From an uncultured Bacteroidales bacterium (GTDB lineage Bacteria; Bacteroidota; Bacteroidia; Bacteroidales; P3): a DNA stretch of 44,050 bases. Under the pieces are notes generated by a model. It ran no database searches. It worked only from the letters and a program-made list of their open reading frames with translations, and was not told where the DNA came from. The position numbers and the translations under genes were made by a program. The stretch is from the NCBI GenBank assembly GCA_937901525.1, contig CALDHX010000050.1, positions 1-44,050 on the forward strand, read 5' to 3'. Positions 1 through 7,460 of the stretch are shown here, in pieces. The stretch's first letter is position 1. Each line of letters starts with the position of its first letter.

Positions 1-231
1 ATGATTGCTATTTTCTACTTCTTTATGATTAGACCACAACAAAAACGTCAAAAAGAAGAAAAGAAATTTAGAGAATCTCTTCAAAAGGGACAAAAGATTG
101 TAACAATAGGTGGTATGCACGGAAAAATTGTTGAAGTAAAGGAAACCACTGTTATCATAGAAGTCTCTCATGAGGTGAAGATTGAAATGGAAAAAGCATC
201 TATTGCAATGAGTGTTGCAAATCAACAATAG
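1..231 (+). CDS. yajC: Preprotein translocase accessory subunit YajC (5' end outside window)
   Basis: YajC is a small inner-membrane protein that associates with the SecDF part of the Sec export machinery. The 76 visible residues begin inside the single transmembrane helix (IAIFYFFMIRPQQK), continue with the charged segment after it, and include the family signature around VTIGGMHGKIVEV. Family members are usually about 100 residues with some 20 hydrophobic residues before this point. The ATG at base 1 is therefore probably an internal Met, and the true start lies upstream of the window. A hairpin terminator follows at 250-293. In Bacteroidota yajC is commonly followed by a YbbR-like gene, as here. 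Confidence 0.93.
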   Translation: MIAIFYFFMIRPQQKRQKEEKKFRESLQKGQKIVTIGGMHGKIVEVKETTVIIEVSHEVKIEMEKASIAMSVANQQ

Positions 232-249
232 TAGATAAGATGCAAAAAG

Positions 250-293
250 AAAATAAGCGTCTATTTGTTTCGTAAGAAAGGACGCTTATTTTT
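250..293 (+). terminator. Rho-independent terminator after yajC
   Basis: A 12-bp inverted repeat, AAAATAAGCGTC (250-261) and GACGCTTATTTT (281-292), runs into a T tract. It lies 19 bases after the yajC stop. Its loop and 3' T run also form the -33 and -7 boxes of the next gene's promoter. Confidence 0.8.
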
Positions 294-294
294 G
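264..294 (+). promoter_or_regulatory. Bacteroidota-type promoter for the ybbR-like gene
   Basis: TTTG (264-267), a 19-base spacer, then TATTTTTG (287-294) match the Bacteroidota consensus TTTG-N19-TAnnTTTG exactly. Transcription would start near 301, giving a leader of only about 6-7 bases that carries GGAGG just before the ATG at 308. The promoter lies inside the yajC terminator hairpin. Confidence 0.7.
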
Positions 295-307
295 TATTAA
301 GGAGGTT

Positions 308-1291
308 ATGAATAGAGGCAATTTTACTTATTCTTTAAAGCGTACTCTGAAAAGTATTAAGTTCAGAGCCATCTGCTTGTGTTTGTTTTTTAGTTTCATT
401 CTTTGGAGTTTTATTACTTTTAGCGATTTAAGACAGCACGATTTTGAAGTGCATATTTTGTTTGAAAACTCCAATAAACCTGATGAAATCTATTCTACAA
501 AGGATAGTATTATTACGGTAAAGGTTAATGCAACGGGGTTTGATTTTTTGTTTAGAGGTGGTTTTGATTCTCATAAAGAGGCTATTCGTTTTGATGTGAA
601 TAATTTTCCTATCAATAAAGAAAAGGGAGAAATAAAAATATCAACCGATTTATTAAAGAAGACTATTACAGAGTTTGTTGATGTGGAGAATTTTTCTGTT
701 AGTCTTTTTCCCGATACGGTGCATTTGACTTGGCAAAAAAAGTATTCTAAGATTATTCCTGTGGTTTGTAAGACTAATTTTGAGTGTAGAAACTCTTATA
801 GATTAAAACAAGAGCCTTCGCTTTTGATTGAGCAAATAAAGATTGAGGGAGAGAGAAGTTTTATTGATAAGATTGATACTTTATTTACTAAAAATATTAC
901 CTTGTCTAATATTGATAGAAATAATATTAGTTTGATTCCTTTGGAAATTAAACAGCAATATCAGTCTCTTTATTTCCAAACTACTAATATCCCTATAAAA
1001 ATAGAGGTTGAAGAGGTTACGGAAAACGTTGTGGAATTGCCTGTTAATATTGTTCAAAATGATATAGATGAGAATATTAAAATATTTCCTTTAAAGGTGA
1101 AGGTTAAGTATAGATTACCGATAAAGGAGTTTAAGAATATTAATCCTGAAAGTTTTTATATGTATGTTGTTTGTGATAAGGATTTGCACAATAAGAAGAA
1201 ATTAAGGGTTAAGTATTCTAATATACCTTTGGGAGTGGAGATTTTGGAAATAAATCCTGCAAGAATTGACTATATAATACTAAATGAGTAA
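308..1291 (+). CDS. YbbR-like (CdaR-related) membrane-anchored protein
   Basis: The 327-residue protein has one N-terminal membrane anchor (about residues 19-37, ICLCLFFSFILWSFITF) followed by an extracytoplasmic region built of YbbR-type beta domains. In Firmicutes the YbbR protein CdaR binds and regulates the diadenylate cyclase CdaA; no cyclase gene is visible here, so that role is only an inference. The position directly after yajC is typical of Bacteroidota and supports the assignment. The stop TAA shares its last base with the ATG of the next gene, which implies translational coupling. In many relatives the next gene is coaE; here it is a pyruvyl-transferase. Confidence 0.82.
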   Translation: MNRGNFTYSLKRTLKSIKFRAICLCLFFSFILWSFITFSDLRQHDFEVHILFENSNKPDEIYSTKDSIITVKVNATGFDFLFRGGFDSHKEAIRFDVNNFPINKEKGEIKISTDLLKKTITEFVDVENFSVSLFPDTVHLTWQKKYSKIIPVVCKTNFECRNSYRLKQEPSLLIEQIKIEGERSFIDKIDTLFTKNITLSNIDRNNISLIPLEIKQQYQSLYFQTTNIPIKIEVEEVTENVVELPVNIVQNDIDENIKIFPLKVKVKYRLPIKEFKNINPESFYMYVVCDKDLHNKKKLRVKYSNIPLGVEILEINPARIDYIILNE

Positions 1292-2409
1292 TGAAAAGCA
1301 AAAAGATATGTATTTTAACTCAGCCTTTATGGCATAATTATGGTTGTCTGTTACAGGCTTACGCTTTGCAAAAGTGTTTAAAGGCAATGAATTATGATGT
1401 GGTAACAGATGAGTTTCCAAGGAGGTTTCTTTCTTTTTCTCAGCGTTTGTTAGATAGGTCAAAAAGAATGATTGCCTTCTATGTCTTAGGAAGAAAAAGT
1501 GTTAATCCTAATCCTTTTTATCCTAATAAAGAGTCATGGGATAGGATTTGTAGAAATACTTCAAGGTTTGTTAGAGAAAGAATTGATACTGTGGATTTTT
1601 TCAATGGAAAGATTTCTCCTTCTAAGGATATGATTAATAGGTTTGATACTTTTATTATTGGTTCTGATCAAGTGTGGAGAGATAGTTATGGAAGGGTGGA
1701 GAGTTATTTTTGTGATTTTGCTGGTGAGAGTGATAAGAAGATTTTTTCTTATGCTGCAAGTTTCGGATTGGATTCTTGGCAATTTGATAGAGAGAGAACG
1801 GAGGTTTTGAGAAGTTTGATAAGAAGATTTAAAGCTGTTTCGGTTAGAGAGAAAGATGCTGTTGAATTGTGTAGAGATAATTTGAATATAGAGGCTGATT
1901 GGGTGCTTGACCCAACTCTTCTTTTGTCAAAGGAGGATTATATTTCTCTTTTTAAAGATGTTTGCAAAGAAAAAAGTGAAGGTAATTTAATGACTTATAT
2001 TCTTGATTACACAGAAGAAAAACAAGGTTTAATAGATGTTGTAGAAAAGCAAAAGGGTTTAAAGAGTTTTTCTGTTATGGCTAAGGAGAATGAGGAGTTT
2101 CCTGCAATAGAAAAGTGGTTGAGAGGTTTTTATGACGCTAAGTTTGTTTTGACCGATAGTTTTCATGGAATGGTGTTTTCTATTATTTTTGAAAAGCCTT
2201 TTTTGGTTGTGTTAAATAAACAAAGAGGTAGTTCAAGATTTTTATCTTTGCTTTCGGCTCTTGGTTTGGAGGATAGATTGATTGAGAATATAGATGGATT
2301 TAATTTGAATCTTTTAGATAAAGAGATTGATTACGAAAGATTGAGAAAGCGTTTGTTTGCTTTGGTGGATAGGAGTAAGGAATTTTTAATTAATTGTTTG
2401 GAAAAATAG
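1291..2409 (+). CDS. Polysaccharide pyruvyl transferase family protein
   Basis: The 372-residue protein belongs to the family that transfers pyruvate from phosphoenolpyruvate to sugars of exopolysaccharides and cell-wall polymers. Recognisable features are the N-terminal LTQPLWHNYGCLLQAYALQ (the family's N-[FY]G..LQ..AL motif), FIIGSDQVWR near residue 115, YAASFG, a SVREKDAVEL segment, DPTLLL and TDSFHGMVFS near the C-terminus. The exact acceptor sugar cannot be read from sequence. It starts one base inside the ybbR stop and is followed three bases later by a glycosyltransferase, so the two probably act on the same glycan. Confidence 0.85.
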   Translation: MKSKKICILTQPLWHNYGCLLQAYALQKCLKAMNYDVVTDEFPRRFLSFSQRLLDRSKRMIAFYVLGRKSVNPNPFYPNKESWDRICRNTSRFVRERIDTVDFFNGKISPSKDMINRFDTFIIGSDQVWRDSYGRVESYFCDFAGESDKKIFSYAASFGLDSWQFDRERTEVLRSLIRRFKAVSVREKDAVELCRDNLNIEADWVLDPTLLLSKEDYISLFKDVCKEKSEGNLMTYILDYTEEKQGLIDVVEKQKGLKSFSVMAKENEEFPAIEKWLRGFYDAKFVLTDSFHGMVFSIIFEKPFLVVLNKQRGSSRFLSLLSALGLEDRLIENIDGFNLNLLDKEIDYERLRKRLFALVDRSKEFLINCLEK

Positions 2410-2412
2410 ACT

Positions 2413-3288
2413 ATGAAGTTCTCTGTTGTTATACCACTTTATAATAAAAGAAATAGTTTAAAGGCTTGCATTGAGAGTGTTCTTAATCAGTCGTATAAGG
2501 ATTTTGAATTAATAGTGGTTGATGATGGTAGCACCGATGGTAGTAAGGAGATTGTTAGGGAGTTTGAGGATAAGAGAATCCGTTTGATTGAAAAAAAGAA
2601 TGGAGGGGTTAGTTCGGCAAGAAATTTGGGCGTTCGCTCGGCAAGAAATTCTTGGATTGCTTTTTTAGATGGTGATGATATTTGGACTAAGTGGCATTTG
2701 GAAACAATAGTTCGTTTGGCTGAAAGTGAACCCTTAGCTATGGTTTTGTCTTCTTCTATTGATAGTTTTATCGATAGTGAGGGCGTGGAGTGTAAGCTTG
2801 AAAATGTAAATAGAGAGTTTAATCATTATTTAATCAAAGACTTGTATGCAGATTGGTTGGCAAAGAAACAAGTGATTTGTTCTTCTACTGCTGTTGTGCA
2901 TATTTCTTGTTTTGCAAGGGTTGGCTTTCTTCGTGAGGATTTAATTAGGGGAGAGGATACTGATTTTTGGGCTCGTTTGTTTGAGTGTTTTTCTTTTGCA
3001 AGAACTGATATGATTACTGCGTTTTATCGTTTAGAAAGTTGTGATGGTAATGCTTCTCGAAGGGTTAATTCGGTAAAAAGATATGAGGTTTATCATTTTA
3101 AGCCTCATTGGTTTAATTGGTCAAGTAAGACTTTGTATCAATTCCACGTAATTTATGGGTATTTGAAACATTTTATCTATTACAAACAACCAAAAAATCT
3201 TTTTCTTCTTATTCTTAAATATAATTTCGGATTATTTGTTGTTCTATTTCAGCGATTTGTTCGTATTTTCCAACGTCATACCACATAA
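2413..3288 (+). CDS. Glycosyltransferase family 2 protein
   Basis: The 291-residue cytoplasmic GT-A enzyme uses a nucleotide-sugar donor. The N-terminus is classical (FSVVIPLYNKRNSLKACIES, then VVDDGSTDGS). The donor-binding DGDD occurs near residue 90 (AFLDGDDIWT), and RGEDTDFWARL supplies the acidic acceptor-side motif. The donor and acceptor are unknown. It follows the pyruvyl transferase by three bases. Its last 24 codons overlap the 3' end of the oppositely oriented nucleotidyltransferase gene, so its C-terminus is read from the antisense of that gene. Confidence 0.88.
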   Translation: MKFSVVIPLYNKRNSLKACIESVLNQSYKDFELIVVDDGSTDGSKEIVREFEDKRIRLIEKKNGGVSSARNLGVRSARNSWIAFLDGDDIWTKWHLETIVRLAESEPLAMVLSSSIDSFIDSEGVECKLENVNREFNHYLIKDLYADWLAKKQVICSSTAVVHISCFARVGFLREDLIRGEDTDFWARLFECFSFARTDMITAFYRLESCDGNASRRVNSVKRYEVYHFKPHWFNWSSKTLYQFHVIYGYLKHFIYYKQPKNLFLLILKYNFGLFVVLFQRFVRIFQRHTT

Positions 3289-3937
3289 CTCCTTCGTGTT
3301 TAAAGGCAAGTAAGTTATTGTTTTTAGAGAGTTCAAGGTAGTGATTTATGATTGAGAATTTATTTTCTTGGGGCATTAGTTCTAAGACTTGAGGTTTTAT
3401 TATGTGAATGCCACTAAATGCTAATGGTGTTAATTCTTTGTGATTTCTTGTTATTATTTCTTCTTTTGTGAGTGTGTTTTGCCAACCTGAAAGTAGGTTT
3501 TCTTGATTGAATAGTAGTTGTCGTGAAGTTTTTCTTTGGCTTACTGCTAATATTGCTAAGCTATTGCTTTTGTTTAACTCTTCTTGCATTGAGAGTATGT
3601 CTATTTGAGAAATTATATCTACGTTATGAATCAATATATCGTCTTCTAATGAAAAATATTTTTTAGCTGCTTTTAGTCCTCCACCTGTATCTAATAGTTC
3701 TTCTTCTTTACTGAGAATTATTTCTATGGAAAATTTATTTTTTTCTATGAATTTTTCCATTTTTTCTAAGAAATGATGAGCGTTTATCACGACTTTTTTG
3801 CAACCTATTTTGATAAGGTTTTCTAAACAATGTTCTAATAGTGTTTTGCCTGCTATTTCTACTAAGGCTTTTGGACAATCTTTTGTTAAAGGGTAGAGTC
3901 TTGTGCCAAGTCCTGCGGCAAATATCATTGCTTCCAT
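3215..3937 (-). CDS. Sugar nucleotidyltransferase, MurU-like
   Basis: The 240-residue protein starts with the pyrophosphorylase signature GLGTRLYPLTKDCPKAL. It also has LDTGGGLKAA, HNVDI in the metal site, LAFSGIHII and the terminal WYDVGK. This set is closest to N-acetylmuramate-1-phosphate uridylyltransferase (MurU), which recycles peptidoglycan sugar to UDP-MurNAc, but mannose-1-phosphate guanylyltransferases look similar. The anomeric kinase AmgK that normally pairs with MurU is not in this window. The start lies five bases after the PgpH-like stop, so it is probably the last gene of that run. The 3' end overlaps the convergent GT2 gene by 74 bp. Confidence 0.82.
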   Translation of the reverse strand: MEAMIFAAGLGTRLYPLTKDCPKALVEIAGKTLLEHCLENLIKIGCKKVVINAHHFLEKMEKFIEKNKFSIEIILSKEEELLDTGGGLKAAKKYFSLEDDILIHNVDIISQIDILSMQEELNKSNSLAILAVSQRKTSRQLLFNQENLLSGWQNTLTKEEIITRNHKELTPLAFSGIHIIKPQVLELMPQENKFSIINHYLELSKNNNLLAFKHEGVMWYDVGKYEQIAEIEQQIIRNYI

Positions 3938-3942
3938 GTCTT

Positions 3943-5931
3943 TTATTTCTTTATTTCATATTCTATACGAACGTGATATATGCTTTGTAGTTTGTTTTTT
4001 AGTAGTTCTTTTATTTTATCTACGTCTTTGAAGGTAATATCGGAGTTTGAGAATTGTTCGTCTGCTATTTGTGAGCTTATTATGTTATCTACTAATTTGC
4101 TTATTTCGCTTTCTGTGTGTGTTTTTAATGATCGAGAGGCTGCTTCTACTGCATCTACCATCATTACAACGGCTGTTTCTCTTGAAAATGGTCTTGGTCC
4201 TTTGTATGTAAATAGGGTTTGATCAATAGGTTTATCAGGATTTTCTGCAACGTAACGATTATAGAAATATTTTGTTTTACTTGTGCCGTGATGTGTGCGT
4301 ATGAAATCTATTATTGGTTCTGGTAAGGAGTGTTTGTATGCAAGTTTCACTCCGTTTGTTACGTGAGCTATTATGACTTGTGCTGATTCTTCGTATGATA
4401 TTTCGTTGTGAGGATTGAAGCCTGTGTTTTGATTTTCTATAAAGAACATCGGAAAGGCTATCTTGCCTATATCGTGATGCAAGGCTCCTGCTCTTACAAG
4501 CATTGCATTGCCTCCTATTTCTAAGATTAGGTCTTCTGCTATGTTTGCTACTTGTATGCAGTGTTGGAATGTGCCTGGTGCTTTTACTGATAGTTCTCTT
4601 AATATCTTACTATTGGTGTTGGTGTATTCTATTATTGAATAATCGCTTATTAATCCAAAGAGTTTTTCTAATATGTAAATGAATGGTATTGCGAATAATA
4701 GGAGTATGGAGTTCAAGGCAAACATTAATATTACATTTAATTCTATTGATGAGAGTTCTATGTTTTGCATTAGGTTGTTTGCTATGTAAATTGAAGAATA
4801 GGTGATGAAAAGTAGTAGGGAGGTTAACAAGAATTTTGAACGTTTGCTTGAACTTTCTGCACTTACTATTGTTATTATTCCTGCTATTAGTTGATAGAAT
4901 ACGTATTCAAAACTATTTGGTACTGCAAGTCCTATTATGATTATCGATACCAAGAAGACGTATAGAGAGGTCTTTGTATCAAAAAAGGTTTTTATGATTA
5001 TTGGTACTATACAGACTGGTACTGCATAGATGTATTTTGGATTGATATGGATAATAAATGCCATAATGCAACAAATGAAAAGTACTACAAAGAGAATGAG
5101 TAAGACTTTTCTATCGTTTGGAAAGATGTCTGATCTATTGTGTACAATAAATAGCATCATAGCAAGTAAAGTTATGGAAACAAGTATGAATCGTCCTAAT
5201 AATATGGTTAATTGATTGCTTTCTCCCATATTATTTCCTTCGTATGCGTGTTTAAAGGAAAGGAGTATTTGATTTTTTTCTGGGGTTATTTGTTCTCCTT
5301 TACTGATTATTTGTTCTCCTTTACTAATTAAGCCTTTGTTTTGTGTGATTTCTTTTAATTTTGTTTGTAATATAGAGTTTGTTGTTTGTGAGTCATATAT
5401 TATGTTGGCTTGTAAAGCATTTATGATTTCTTTATTATTTGTTAGTTTTGAGAGTTGTTGTTTTACTTGTTCAAGGCTTAGGAGTTCTTCTTGTTCATAT
5501 TCTTTTGCTATGTTATTCTCTATTATAATTAATGGAGAGTCGCTTTGTGTTATTTCGTGTTTTTGTAATACTCCTATATTATATATTTTCTTAATTTGTT
5601 CTTTTAGTTTTTCTCTTTCTTTGTTATCTATGTTTTTTACTTCTTGTAGTTTAGCATAAAGACTATCTTCTATTTGAGTGTCTTTTTTGTAGTATAGGAT
5701 TCGTTTGCTTTCTATTTGTTTTTTATCTTCTTCAAGTTCTTTTTCTGTTTTTAAGATTGGAAAGTCAATAGGTGAGATTAGTGTTTCGTGTTTCCATTGA
5801 CTGCCTGAGGTAAATTCGTATTTGAAACCTGTTTTATTTGGAAAGGCTAAAACAATGATAATTGCAGTTACAAGTACTTGTAAACTTCGTTTTATTATCA
5901 TAATTGCCCTATTCTTTTTTATGGTATTCAT
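3943..5931 (-). CDS. 7TM-HD phosphodiesterase, PgpH-like (cyclic di-AMP)
   Basis: From the chosen start the protein has 662 residues. It shows an N-terminal membrane helix, a large extracytoplasmic 7TMR-HDED domain (roughly 35-250), about seven membrane helices (roughly 255-435) and a cytoplasmic HD domain with LHHDIGK near residue 486. It also has a downstream RTHHGTSKT segment and MMVDAVEAASRS. PgpH of Listeria, with this architecture, hydrolyses cyclic di-AMP to pApA. An in-frame ATG at 5970 would overlap the mlaF stop by 37 bases. The ATG at 5931 begins two bases after that stop and gives a short basic segment before the first helix, so I prefer it. Confidence 0.88.
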   Translation of the reverse strand: MNTIKKNRAIMIIKRSLQVLVTAIIIVLAFPNKTGFKYEFTSGSQWKHETLISPIDFPILKTEKELEEDKKQIESKRILYYKKDTQIEDSLYAKLQEVKNIDNKEREKLKEQIKKIYNIGVLQKHEITQSDSPLIIIENNIAKEYEQEELLSLEQVKQQLSKLTNNKEIINALQANIIYDSQTTNSILQTKLKEITQNKGLISKGEQIISKGEQITPEKNQILLSFKHAYEGNNMGESNQLTILLGRFILVSITLLAMMLFIVHNRSDIFPNDRKVLLILFVVLFICCIMAFIIHINPKYIYAVPVCIVPIIIKTFFDTKTSLYVFLVSIIIIGLAVPNSFEYVFYQLIAGIITIVSAESSSKRSKFLLTSLLLFITYSSIYIANNLMQNIELSSIELNVILMFALNSILLLFAIPFIYILEKLFGLISDYSIIEYTNTNSKILRELSVKAPGTFQHCIQVANIAEDLILEIGGNAMLVRAGALHHDIGKIAFPMFFIENQNTGFNPHNEISYEESAQVIIAHVTNGVKLAYKHSLPEPIIDFIRTHHGTSKTKYFYNRYVAENPDKPIDQTLFTYKGPRPFSRETAVVMMVDAVEAASRSLKTHTESEISKLVDNIISSQIADEQFSNSDITFKDVDKIKELLKNKLQSIYHVRIEYEIKK

Positions 5932-5933
5932 AT

Positions 5934-6683
5934 TTAATTTTGTTTTAATCGTTTTGTTAATGCCGAACAAAAGATAAAGTCGTTTAATTCTTTATTGTCG
6001 GTATTAAGAACATTTTCATTGTTTCCTTTCCACCATAATTGTCCTTGATGTATGTAGTTGATATTTTCTCCTATTTCCATCACAGAGTTCATATCGTGAG
6101 TGTTTACTACTGTTGTTATATTGTATTCGTGGGTTATTTCCTTTATTAATTGGTCTATTACTATTGAGGTTTGTGGATCTAAACCAGAATTTGGCTCATC
6201 ACAAAAAAGATATTTTGGTTGTGTTGCTATCGCTCTTGCAATTGCTACTCTCTTTTGCATTCCTCCACTTATTTCTGAGGGAAATTGTTTATTAATTCCT
6301 TTTAGATTTACTCTCTCTAAACAGAAATCTACTCGCTTTTTCATTGTTTTGTAATCGGAGAGTTGAAACATTCTTATAGGAAACATAACGTTTTCTTCTA
6401 TATTCATTGAATCAAACAACGCACTTCCTTGAAAAAGCATTCCAATATCTTTTCTTAGATTTACTTTCTCTTTTTTATTTAGATGCCTTAGTATTCTGTC
6501 ATCAAAATGTATATATCCTTCATCGGGAGTGTAGAGTGATACAAGACATTTCATTAGCACTGTCTTTCCACTTCCACTTTTTCCTATTATAAGATTACAT
6601 TTGCCTGTTTCAAACGTGGTACTTATTTGATTAAGTACTTTTTTTTCTCCAAAATATTTTGATAAATTCTCAACTCTTATCAT
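5934..6683 (-). CDS. mlaF: MlaF-like ABC transporter ATP-binding protein
   Basis: The 249-residue ABC ATPase powers the Mla-type phospholipid transport complex at the inner membrane. All motifs are present: Walker A GKSGSGKT, signature SGGMQKR, Walker B YLFCDEP followed by NSGLDP, and the switch His in VVNTHD. The FCDEPNSGLDPQTS stretch is characteristic of the MlaF branch. It is transcribed just after the MlaE permease (14-base gap). The substrate-binding MCE protein MlaD is not adjacent. Direction of lipid transport is not deducible. Confidence 0.9.
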   Translation of the reverse strand: MIRVENLSKYFGEKKVLNQISTTFETGKCNLIIGKSGSGKTVLMKCLVSLYTPDEGYIHFDDRILRHLNKKEKVNLRKDIGMLFQGSALFDSMNIEENVMFPIRMFQLSDYKTMKKRVDFCLERVNLKGINKQFPSEISGGMQKRVAIARAIATQPKYLFCDEPNSGLDPQTSIVIDQLIKEITHEYNITTVVNTHDMNSVMEIGENINYIHQGQLWWKGNNENVLNTDNKELNDFIFCSALTKRLKQN

Positions 6684-6697
6684 ATTCTATTTGATTT

Positions 6698-7447
6698 TTA
6701 CATGAAAAGATTTGTTATTATCAAATCAAATATCATAATTATTATACTACTTTGTACTACGGCTTTTGTAGATTGTACACCTACTTCAACAGAACCTCCT
6801 TTCATTGAGTATCCTCTATAAGAGGCTACAGTAGAAATAATAATAGAGTAAACAAATACTTTTACTATTGCAAAGACTAAATCCATACTTGTGTACTCTA
6901 AGCGCAATCCATCAACGTATGCAGCCATCGATAGTGTACCTACTGATAATGCTCCAAGAGCTCCTCCTAAAATTGACACAAATATACTCATTACAATAAG
7001 CAATGGAAAACTTATCATACAAGCTATTATCTTTGGTAAGATGAGATATGAAGGAGTATTAACACCCATTACTTCCAAAGCGTCTATTTGTTCTGTTATT
7101 TTTTGAGTTCCTAATTCTGAGGCTATCTTTGAAGCACATTTTCCTGCAAGAATAAGCGAAATGATAGTAGGAGAGAACTCCAACATCATTGTTTTTCGAG
7201 AAGCATATCCATAAATCCAATCAGGATAGATAGGGTTTTGTAAATTTATCAATAATTGTATTACAACTGCTGCTCCAACAAAAATAGAAACTAATAATAC
7301 TATAAGTATGGAATCTATACCTAAGGTTTGGATTTCAAACAATAGTTTTCTTTTGAATATATGCATATTCTGAGGCCAACGAAATACTTCTTTCATTAGC
7401 AAAAGATATGCTCCAAAGTCTTCAAAAAAGTTTTTTATCTTTTTCAC
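6698..7447 (-). CDS. mlaE: MlaE-family ABC transporter permease
   Basis: The 249-residue integral membrane protein has about five to six hydrophobic helices. Diagnostic MlaE sequence includes FVGAAVVIQLLINLQ, LAGKCASKIASELGT and the conserved EQIDALEVMGV helix. It forms the membrane part of the lipid transporter together with the ATPase encoded 14 bases downstream. It follows the Clp ATPase gene by 13 bases, so the three may share a transcript although the functions are unrelated. Confidence 0.92.
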   Translation of the reverse strand: MKKIKNFFEDFGAYLLLMKEVFRWPQNMHIFKRKLLFEIQTLGIDSILIVLLVSIFVGAAVVIQLLINLQNPIYPDWIYGYASRKTMMLEFSPTIISLILAGKCASKIASELGTQKITEQIDALEVMGVNTPSYLILPKIIACMISFPLLIVMSIFVSILGGALGALSVGTLSMAAYVDGLRLEYTSMDLVFAIVKVFVYSIIISTVASYRGYSMKGGSVEVGVQSTKAVVQSSIIIMIFDLIITNLFM

Positions 7448-7460
7448 TCTATTGTTCTTT

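Noticed and set aside
299..306. AAGGAGGT before the ybbR ATG as a classical Shine-Dalgarno site
   Set aside because: Only two bases separate it from the ATG, and the predicted transcript begins inside or at it. I treat it as chance or at most a weak contribution.
5932..5970. PgpH-like start at 5970
   Set aside because: It overlaps the mlaF 3' end by 37 bases, whereas the in-frame ATG at 5931 starts just after the mlaF stop.
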